Part shown: positions 44,725 to 56,700 of the stretch, one piece after another
Layout: every line of letters begins with the position of its first letter
How positions within the stretch are numbered: position 1 is the stretch's first letter
IMG/VR virus record: IMGVR_UViG_3300032236_000548
Span: 1-64,000 of that record
From: a virus
Strand: one strand, 5' to 3'
Length of the DNA stretch: 64,000 nucleotides
The notes under the pieces: model-generated
What the model saw: only the letters and a program-made list of their open reading frames with translations
Told to the model about the DNA's origin: nothing
Database searches by the model: none
Made by a program: the position numbers and the translations under genes

Positions 44725-47700
44725 ATGACACAACAAATAATTGATATTGGTATACAAGGTAATGACGGAACTGGTGATAGTATCCGTACATCGTTTAACA
44801 AAGTTAACCAAAACTTTACCGAAATTTATGCAATTTTTGGTGCTGGCGGCAGTATTAAATTTGGAAACTTAGCAGATGCTCCAGGTAGTAGTACTTTTAC
44901 TATCGTTAGTGCTAGCGGCAATGGTACCCAAGCTACATTAAACTTTGCCAATCCTAACCCAGGTTTAGGACTTCCGTTTAGTATTGGTCAAAATATTGTT
45001 ATCACTGGCACACTTCCTAGCGGATATAATGGTGCTTATACTGTCACTAACGCAACGCCAACTAGTGTTACTTTTGCAAATACTACAACAGCCGCTATTA
45101 CCCAAACAGGTAAAATTGCAGGAACTGCATATAGCTCTAACCAAGTTATTATGGCTAGCACTACTGGCAATAGCTTAACTGCTAGAGATATTGTAGGTAT
45201 TAATGGTATTACCATTGATGCTTCAGATAACAATCAATTGATTATTGGTTCCAATTCTGGAGGATTGATCACTGATCCACAGCCAACACTTGGTACACAC
45301 ATGAATGCCGATCAGTTTATTATCGGTAATTTAGCAGATCCTGATCCAAGTCTTGTAACACAATTTAATGCTGTATTTGCTAGTAAAGGATATACAACAA
45401 CTATTGGCCAAATGGCTGTTACTGTTAACTACGCTAACAATCATTACTTGCAAGTTACTAACGGACAGGTAGTAGGTCCATTGCGTGTTCGCGCACAACC
45501 AACCGTTGCACAAACAAATGATCCTGATTATGATCCAACATTAAGTGGAAACTATGTATCAACAGAAGCCATTCAACGTAAAGATGCTATTTTACGTAGC
45601 GGCGACAAGATGGCTGGAACTTTAACCCTAAGTGATCACCCAGGTAGTATGGCCGGTGCAGGAACACCAAATGGTGCAGATGATTTGCAAGCGGCTACAA
45701 AGTTCTATGTTGACAACAACACTCATTATAGTAATGTAAACTTGTATGTTAGTACAGGCGGCGATGATACACAAAGAAAAACTCCATTAGGACGCGAAGG
45801 TCGTGCTCCTCAGTACGCTTATAAAACTGTCGGTGCGGCTGCTCTACAAGCACAAAACTTAATTAACTTGTCGTTCACAGAGCCTGGCCCTTACAGACAA
45901 ACTGTTGCTTACACTATTGGACCATCTCAGTACACAAGTAGTGTTACTAGTGTAAGTTTCAGTGGAGGAAATAGTGGTATACAGGGTTATTTAGATGCGG
46001 CTAGTTTGTTAGAATCAAACAAAACATTTATTCAAAACGAAACATTAGCTTATCTAAACCAAAAATATGTAAACACATTTACATTTGATAAAACTCGTTA
46101 TAGCAATATCATATCTGACATTGTCGACGGCGTAGCATATGACTTAGTTTTAGGTACAAACTTTAACTCTACTACACAAGCAAGCATCTTATTCAATGCA
46201 TATAATAGTGATGTTGTTGGAAACTTATCAACCATCATTGCGGCTATTCAAAATGCTGAGAGCCAAATTTTAAATTATTCATATAATACCGATAACACAC
46301 GAACATATATCGGTAAAGTAATTAACGCTCTATGCTATGACTTAGAGTTTGGATCTAACTTCCAAAGTATTCAAGTAGGTTTAGGATTTAAGTATGCAAA
46401 TACTGGATTGGAAACAACTCCTACCGTTATTAATACTGTTGCTACTGCAACTAGCGGTACTGCGATCGGTACAGACAGTTCTATTTCTGGAACTACGTTA
46501 GTTGTAGGTGGATCAGTTACTGGTACATTTGCCGTAGGAATGACCTTAAGTGGCATTGGCATTACTCCCGGAACAACTATCACAGCACTGGGTACTGGTA
46601 CAGGCGGAGCAGGTTCTTACACAATTAGTACAAGTTACTCTGGTGGTCTTTCGCATGTAAGAGTTACAGGTGTTAATAATCGAATTACAGTTAGTAGCAC
46701 ACAAAGTATGGTTGTTGGTTCTGCTATTGTGTTTACTGGAACTAGTTTTGGTAACTTAATTGCAGGTAATACATATTACATTAACAGTATTCCCGATAGT
46801 GCAAATATTACTATTAGTTCATCGTTTGGTGGATCTGACTACTCTCTAGCAACTGCTACAGGTAGCATGGTGGCTAATACAACGGCTCCTTCAGAAATTG
46901 CAAGTGCGTTGACAAACTTGGCTAATCAAATTACATTGTTGCCTGCCGTTTCATCAACTCCTTCAATTGTTAATTCTATTAATGCAATTCTTAAAAATAT
47001 TAGTGATATTATTGTCACTGGAACATTGCCTGCGCCAACTTATCCGCCAGTTACTACTGGCACTGGTTTTAGTTATAACTCAGCTAAGTGTGCTCGCGAC
47101 GTTGGACTTATTGTTAATGCAGTATTAGACGATATTATTTTTAATACAAACTATCGCTCGTTGACTGCGGCGTTTGCATATTTACGAAGCTATAGTAATG
47201 TAGTAACAACTAGTCAAAAAGCACAAACAATTGCCGGTATTAATAATGCTAGAGATCAAATCATTGCATTAGTAAGTTCTAATAACGCGGCTGTAACTGC
47301 TATTACTGGCAAGTTTGGCATCATCACAACAATTATTAATAATGTCAGTGCTTCTGGTGCACCGAGTGTATCGTTTACCAATCCAGGAAATACAGCAGTT
47401 GGTATCGTTAACGGTGCCGCTGAATTACAATCAAATCGTCAATTCTTAATCGATGAAACTATTGCATACGTTAAAGCTAATCTTAGCCCAAATAGTATTC
47501 CTTTATACGATGAAACAAGTTGCCGTCGTGACACCGGATACATTGTTGATGCATTAACATTTGACTTATTATACGGTGGCAATAGTGCGACAGTTGTTGC
47601 CGCGGATGCTTACTTTAACGGTGTAACTAGTACCATTAGTCAAGAAACTACTGCGGTTGCAAGTGCGTTCACACACTTACAAGCTATCATTGGTAACATT

Positions 47701-50700
47701 ATTCAAGCAAATACTTCTTGGACCAAGACTACCGGCAACGTTACAAATCAAAGCACAGTAGTAGGAGTTGGTTCTCCAGCTGCCGCATCGACTGTTAGTA
47801 CATTATTAGGTTATGTTATTGCTATCGTTAACGGAGGAACTTCGGCAGGACCTGCTGTTATTGCTCCAACATACGCAAACGGTGTAAATTACAGTTCTTA
47901 TTCTTCTGTACAAACTACTATATTATCTAGTTTAACAAGCATCGAGTCGAACGTTATAACATTCCTAAATGAAACTTATGTTTCATCAACAGGTCAAGTA
48001 AGTGCTGTTAACTTATTGTTAAACAATATTAATTTTATTCAAGCTGAGATTGTTGCGTACCTACTAGCAAACTATCCAACAGTAACTTATAACAAGGCCA
48101 CTTGCCAGCGAGATGTAAAATATATTATCTGGGCATTATGTTATGACATCACTTACGGTGGTAACAGCCAAAGTATATACGCCGGTTTACAATACTGGAT
48201 CAACAATGCATATCAGATTGCTGGATACGAACAAGCGGCTACAGTAAGTGCAATCGGTTATCTTGGAACTATTGCACAGAATATTGTACAAAATCAAACT
48301 CCAGTTAAACTATATCAAACTGGTGTAATTCAATATGCAAATACTACATTAAGTGGCGGTAGTGTAGCTACTTCTAGCATTAATACTAACATTGGTACAA
48401 TTCAAAGTATCGTGGCTAGTAGCTCACAACCTAGTGTGTCGGTCACTTACCCAACCACAAGTGCCGTTGCATCAACATTGACTACCGCTGTTGCGGCAAT
48501 TACTGCCGATACAACAACTTTAGAATCGAATGCTATCACTTATATTGATACAAACTTCCCAGTATTGAATAATAGTATTCAAAAGACTACTATTACAAAT
48601 CTATTCAATACTGTAACTAATATTCTAAATGGTGGCATCGGTAGTAGAACACGACCTACATACGCAACTACAGGATTTAGTTCAAGTATCGTACAAGCAC
48701 AGTCTGCAATTTTAGCTAACATTGATTTTATTACAGCTGAAACAAATGCATGGATTAATTCTCAATACCCAGGTGTAACATATGATCCTGTTGCATCTGC
48801 TAGAGATTTGTCATTTGTTTTAGAAGCGATTGTTTACGACATTACCTACGGTGGTAGTGCGGCTACGACTCAAGCGGCTAACCAATATTATGCAAACGGT
48901 GTTGCACAACTAGTGACTGGATTACCTTCAGTTTGTTCGGCTGCACTTAACCATGCATTAAACGTAACTCAAAACGTTGTATCAAACAGTTTAGTGACTC
49001 CAAGTGCTGGTAATTATATTACTACAACTGGTGCTAGTGGTGACGGTGTCAACGTTACTATCACATTTGCACCACAAGCAACTCCTCCTTATAGCATTGG
49101 CCAAGTAATTGCTATTCAAGGTGTTACTCCAACGGGGTACAATACTAATAATGGTGCAGGTGTAACTGTTACCAACTGTACTACTACCAGTGTAACTTTT
49201 GCAAGTACTGCCAGTGGCGCACAAACTATTGCAGGAAAAATTACAAAACAAGTTTTAAATTCATCATGGACACAAAGCTATGCTCAAAGTGCCGTTGTTA
49301 ATACTTTGTTTGGAATTGTAACTGGTGTAATCGGAAGTAACAGTGTAGCTACTCCTGTATATCCAGTAATCACTAGTTACGATAATGCATTGCAAGCAAC
49401 ATTTGGTATTATTACAAACAATACATACACTATTTCAAATAATGTAGTAACATACTTGACTAATACATTTAGTGGTGGATTTAGTTATAACGAAGCAACT
49501 TGCTACAGAGACCTTGGTTACATTATCGACGGACAAGTGATTGACTTGTTAACAGACGGAACTTATCAAAGTATTACCGCAGGTAAGAGTTATTACAAAA
49601 ACGTAAGTGCAAAGGCAATTGCGATTGGCTCACAGTACTCTGAAACAGTTGATGGTATTCAGTTTGCACAACAACTTGCAATTCAAGTTTTAAATCAAAC
49701 AGTACAAACACGTTATCAAACATTAATATCTCAAGTTACTGATAATACTAAAAATGCTACTGTAGGTACAAACGTTGCTACAGGTACATTTGTAAGCAAC
49801 ACAACAACTACATTGACATTAACTAGTATTACAGGAGTTATTGTTCCAGGTATGGTGATAACTGGTACTGGATTTACAAATAGCACTCCAGTAACTATTA
49901 CAAGTATTTTAAATTCAAGCACTGTATCAATTAGCGCGGCACCTGCTGGAACTCCTAGCGGTACTATTACATTAACTGCTACACCAGTTACAACATTAAA
50001 TGCCAACATGAATACTATTATTAGTATTATCAATGGCGGTGTTGGTGCGGCTCCTACACCAAGTTTTGGTAGCGGATACTATACTGTTACATTCAGTAAC
50101 GGTGGTAATGGTTATGTTGATCAAGGTCAGGCTGGTTCAAATCACATTATTCCAGGAAAGATTTTAGTAGGAGATACATCTAGCTCATACGGTCAAATTG
50201 TTAGTTATGTACCTGGAGTAAGTTCTAACAACGACACAGTTACATTGAACATGACTCGCCCAGGGTTCTTTGCATACATTCCAACAACTGCAACTGCAAC
50301 TGCTGGTAGTACTACACTTACTGTAACTGCAACAAGTTATACAACTGCATTTAATAGCACTTCAAACATTGTTGTTGGGTTAGGTGTAACTGGCGTTAAT
50401 ATTCCGTTAGGTGCAACGGTTACTGCTATTATAGGAAATACTGTAACCATTAGCACTCCTACACTAGGAATTCTAACTAGCAGTAACGTTGTATTCGGTG
50501 AATTACTAGATTTCGGTGAAACTGTTTCAGAACAAAACATTACCATTTATGTTGAAAGCGGTATCTATTATGAAGATTACCCAATTAAGTTATCAGCCAA
50601 CGTAACAATTCGCGGTGACGACTTCCGTAGAACAATTATTCGTCCGTTGAATCGTATTAGTCAATCACCATGGCGCAATGTATTCTTCTACCGCGATACT

Positions 50701-53700
50701 ATTATCGACGGTATGCAACTTGGATTGATTAATTTCTCAGGTACAGACTACGCGGCTGCTACCGGTTCAGGTGCAACTTTAAGTGGAACTACTGGTAACA
50801 TTACCATTACATTGACTACTGGACAAGCAAGCCCAACATGGATTGGTAAAGTTATTGTGGACCAGACTAGCGAAACAGGTATTGCTGGTAAGGCTGTGAT
50901 TAATACCGTTAGCGGTAACGTAATGAACTGTACTGTAGTGTATCCGTTTGCGGCGGTAATAACATACCCAAGCGGTTCATGGCACATGTACGACACTATC
51001 AACTATGGACGTCACTACTTGACTAACCCATCGTTGCCAGAAAGTCCAAGCAATCCGGCATTAAACAACAAGTTAATGGACGTATTCTTAACTAACGATG
51101 CTAACCGTGTTAAGTTAATTACATGTCAAGGCCACGGCGGATTTATGATGGTACTCGACCCAGAAGGTCAGATCAAAACTAAATCTCCATATGCTCAAGA
51201 ATCTGCTAGCTTCTCTGGAAGTATAAACAGAAAACGTTTTGCTGGTGGTCAATTCATTGACGGCTTTGCTGGACGTTTATTTGGTACTATCACTGGTGTA
51301 AGTAATAGCGGGTATACAATTACTGTAACTGGATCTACTAATAGTGGGTTGGATGTACGTGCTCCACAAACTCCTTGTGCATTCTATGTACAAGGTAATC
51401 GTTATCAAATTAACAATGTGTTGAGCTACAATAATACAACTGCTACTGTTGTATTAGGTTTAGATACAAGTACACCATTCTACCCAAGTGCTACCTATAG
51501 CAACTCATTATTGTATTCAAACATTGCAAGTGTTGTCGATGGCATTAGCTATGACATGGCATTTGGTAGTAACTATCAAAGTATTAAGACTGGTATTACA
51601 TTCTTGCAACCTGCAAATTCTGTTGTAGGTCTAAGCGAGTCAATTATTACACAAAGTTTTAGTTATGTTGCCACACAAATTAATGCGTTACCTGGGGTAG
51701 ATAGTCCTGGTAAGACTGCAATTAATAACAACGTAACTATTATTAATAACATTATTAATAACGGTATTTTTGGAAATAGTACTGCCGGTATTCCAACAGT
51801 TGTGTTCCCTAACCCAGCTAACGTAACTGCAAACGTTTCTAATGCAAAATTATTGCTACAAGCTAATAAAGCATTTATACAAGCTGAAGTTGTTGCTCGT
51901 GTTTCTGCCAACTATAACGTAGGCGGCTTTGCTGGTTATAGTGCATTAACATTATCTAATAACATTGGTTTTGCAATTGATGCTATCACTTATGACTTAT
52001 TATACGGCGGAACAAGTAGCGTATATGACGTTGCACAATGGATGTACTTCCCAGCATTAGCTACTTTATATACTGCGGCTATGGGTTACTTGGGTACAGT
52101 TGCTGGACAAATTGTTCAGAAAACTAATGTAACACGAACAAACGGTAATACACTATTCCAAGTAACTACAGGATATACTGCGGCTACAAGTACTCAAGCA
52201 ACTACAATTACTTCGTTATGTGCTGTTCTAGCTGACTATACAACTGATGGCACATTTGGCAGTTCAACAAGAACATTGCCAACTGTTTCAAGTACAACAA
52301 CTACAAGTTCATTAGCTACTGATTTTAATAATATTCAAACAGCAAAATCAACATTACAATCTACTACAATTACCTATGCTAACAACGGTTCTGGTATTGT
52401 TATTAATATTGAAATGGGCGGTAATAAGTCCATGTTGGCCAACGACTTTACACAGATTAACGACTTAGGTTATGGTATTCTATGTACTAACGCTGGTTTA
52501 ACTGAACAAGTTTCAACATTTACCTACTACTGTTATACAGCTTACTGGGCGTTGAATGGTGGACAGATTCGTTCTGTTGCTGGTTCAAACTCAAACGGTG
52601 TGTTTGGTTTACGTGGCACTGGTTCAGACGTAACTGAACTACCTAACGCAGTTAACCTTGCTTACAACATGGTACAAAGTGCTCGTGTTTACAAACAAGG
52701 CGCATACTCTACTGCAATGCAACCGACTTCTACTCAGCAAGCATTAACAGTTTACATCACTAACTGGGAATACTTGCCAGCTGGTACAAGTGAATTAGAA
52801 ATTGACCACACACTTGCTGGTGGTGGAATTGCACGTTATGAAATCAGTACTGTTGCACATACTCCAGTTAACGTTAACGGACAAAACGTTCTTAGCTTGA
52901 CATTGAGTACAAGCGGTAATAACCAAACTAGTGCTAGCGGTTTACAATATGCATTATACGATGGACAAATTGTTACAATTCGTGTTCTAAGTAATATTAA
53001 GTTTTACAACATTAGTAACGTAAAACCAGTTCGTCCAAGTACAGCGTTACAATATAGTAACAACTTGGCCAGCATCTATCGTATTATTGCGTATAACTTA
53101 ACAGAAGCAACTGGTGAGGCACTACCTGCTCACCAATCATTGCTACAGATGGATACTTCGTTTGCTTACTATAAGTTTGTTGTCGATACAACAAATATGT
53201 ACAACGCTGATCCATCAGTATACATAACATTAGGTACTGTTGCATTAAGCCCTGCTAGTACAATTGGTACAACATTATATGTTGTAACAAGTAGTCTTAC
53301 AAATGGTGCACCAGTTGTTGGACAATATGTTGGCGGTTACGGATATCAAAACTGTGTTGTAACAAACGTTACAACTAGTGGTGCTAACACAGTTATTACT
53401 ACAAGCACTCCACCAAGTGTAGCGCCAGTAGGAAATGTTTGGTTCTCCACAACCACAATGGGTGCTCAAGTTGGCGACAACAAGATTGCTGTATTGCAGA
53501 TTAGTGATACCGCAACTATTAGCCAATTAAATTCAGGTACTTACGTATTTGGTTGGGCAGGTCGTACACATCGTGTTATCAGTTATGTTGTTCCACAAAC
53601 TATTGCATCTGGATCATTTGGTACTGGTAGTACCAGCAGTTATACTCTAGTTGTTAACAACGTTGCTGGAACTATTACTCCTGGACAGATTGTTACAGGA

Positions 53701-56700
53701 AATGGTTTTAACGGTACACAAACTGTTAGCAGTGTATCAACTAGTATCATAACCGGTACATCTAATATTCAAGCTACTATTACATTAAGTGCATATCCAT
53801 CAAGTACTCCTAGCGGAACTATTACATTTGGTGGTGCAAACACTAACGGTTACTTACAGATTGATCCAAACCCTGTAATCAATATTAGTGCTGTAGGTAC
53901 CGGTGTAAGTGCCATGACTTATCAGAGCAATACATTAGAGACTGGTAGTACTACAAGTAAAATTGTTACATTTAACTTGCCATACAATTCATTGTATACA
54001 TATCCTCCAGTCGACAGCTTCTTAACTGTTACAGGAAATGCCAATGCAAAGTATAACGGTTCATATCAAGTAACTAGCTTTACAAATGCTAGCCAGTTAA
54101 CTGTTGCATCGACAACTAGCTTGCAAGTTGGTATGGTTGTAAGTACCAGCACAAGCGGTGCGTTTATTGAAAGTTCAGTAACAAATCCAAGTGGTACTAC
54201 AATTATTCAAAGTATTGATAGTCCGACACAGTTTACAGTTGCTCCAGCTATTTGGGCTCCTGTAGGAACTACTATCAACGCTATCTTAGTAGCCACTGTT
54301 GCAAGTATTACAATTTCCAATGCAGGTAGCGGATATACTAGTGCTCCAACAATTATATTCAGCGGTGGTGGTGCGGCTAGCCAAGCACTTGCAACATGTA
54401 GTATTGTTAACGGCAGTATTAGCCAAGTTGTTTTAGTAAGTCCAGGTTATGGTTATACTAGCGTTCCAACAATTACCTTAAGTGGTAATAGTGGTAGTGT
54501 ATTCAACACTACAATTGGAACTAACTTGATAACTTTAAACTCAAGTGCTAACTTACAAGTTAACCAAGTTATTATATTTGGCGGTAGTGTGTTTGGCGGT
54601 ATTGTATCTGGTACACAATATTATATTGCTAGTATCAATGGTAACCAAATTACTATTAGTGCAAGTACTGGCGGTGTTGGTATTATTACATTAACAACTG
54701 CAAGTGGTGCAGGTATGACATGGAGCACTCCAGGTAATGCTGTACTAACTCCAGTATTAACAAGTAGTCCAACTGCTGTTGTAACCACACTAGCAGGTTC
54801 AGATGTTCTACAATTAAGTTTACTATATCCAACTGATCCAGGTACTAGCGGCAATGCTACTGCTACTTCTAACGCAGTTGCTACTTTAAGCACTAGTTCA
54901 ATTAACAGTAGCGGTGTATTAACAGTTGGAACTGTAAGCGGAACTGTTGCGGCTGGTATGGTGTTAACTGGTGGTCCTAACACAGGTTCAGGTATTGCTC
55001 AAATCAATTCATATGCTACTACTGCCACAAGCGGTAACGGTACTACTGTAACTATTTCGTTCTCTGCACAGACATTTGTTCCATATGCAGTTGGCCAGAC
55101 AATCTTTGTTTCAGGCGTAACTCCAGCTGGATACAACGGAACATATATCGTAACTGCGGCAACGACTAGCTCGGTTAGCTATACTAATGCAACTACTGGC
55201 GCACAAACTATTGCTGGTACTGTTGCAAGTAATGTCTACACTTATATTACTGCTAATATTAGCGGTAGTGGTGCAGGTTCTACATGGCAAACTGCTACAA
55301 GTCAAGGTACTAACTTTACTGTTGCATCATCGACTATTACTGGCACTAACAACTTAGTAACACTAAGCTCTAACACTAACGTTAGTGTTGGTAACACGAT
55401 TACATTTGCAGGAACAGCATTTGGTAATCTTAGCGTAGCTACTGTTAGTGCTGGCTCATTTGTAGTTGGTCAAACTTATACTATTACTAGTGTAGGTTCT
55501 AATACAACTACAACAACTACAACAAACTTTACACTAATTGGTGCTCCTAACAATAACGTTGGAACAGTCTTTACTGCGACTGGCGCAGGTAGTGGAAGCG
55601 GCCAGGGATTGATAACATACTATATCACTGAAGTTATTGGTTCAAGTGTTGGTATCAGTGCTGTCAAAGGCGGTACTAACGTAACCTTAACTGGTGCAAC
55701 TGGTGCAAGTTTAACATACTACACTCCAGGATATACATTCGGTACAAGCTATACTGCAACAACATTTGGCAGTGTTTCAGGAACAGGTCCATACTTAGTT
55801 ACTTTAAACATTCCAACAACAACTGCTCCTACTACAAGCGTATATTATTATGTTAGTGGTAACAGCAATGCATTGTATAACGGTTACTGGCAAGCAACAA
55901 GTAGTACTACAACAAGTATTACATTGAGCTATCCATATAACCCAGGTACTTATGGTATTAGTAGTATTACTACAGTTACTAGAGAAGCGACATCTGCTAC
56001 TAGTTCAAGTTTAGGTCTTGCAAGACCATTCAATCCTAACTCAAGTACTACATTACGTCTAGGCTACCCAGCAACAGGTGGCGCACAGATTACTGTTCGT
56101 ATTAGTACTTGCCGTGCTACAGGACATGACTTCTTAGATATTGGTACTGGTGGTTTCATTACTACTAACTATCCAAACCAGATTTATGGTAACGCGGCTC
56201 TTAGTGCTAATGAAAGTAATGACGTTGTTGAAGAAACAACAGGTCGCGTATTCCACGTATCAACAGACCAAAACGGTATCTTCCGTGTAGGACGCTTCTT
56301 CAAAGTTGACCAAGGTACTGGTACAGTTACATTCAGTGCTAGTATTGCGTTGAGTAACTTGGACGGTTTAGGATTTAAGCGTGGTGTTGTTGTAAGTGAA
56401 TTCTCAACAGATCCTTACATGACAGAAAACGCCGCCGACGTTGTACCAGTACAGTCAGCAGTTCGTAGCTTTATGGACTACAGATTAGGTTTAGACTACG
56501 GTGGTAGTCCAGTTCCAACATCTGGTTTAATTGGCCCAGGATTCTTACCACTGAACGGTGTGTTAAGTATGAAGGGTAACTTAAACATGGCAAGTTACAC
56601 AATTGGTAACTTAACAATGCCAGTTAGTAACGTTACACAGTACGATGCGGCTAACAGAGGTTATGTAGATGCTAACGCAACTGCATTGAATAACTTATAC

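Noticed and set aside
49731-51911. Several antisense ORFs of 60-120 aa with high Val/Ile content inside the giant tail gene
   Set aside because: They are shadows of Asn/Thr/Ala/Gly-rich codons on the other strand, with no start signals.
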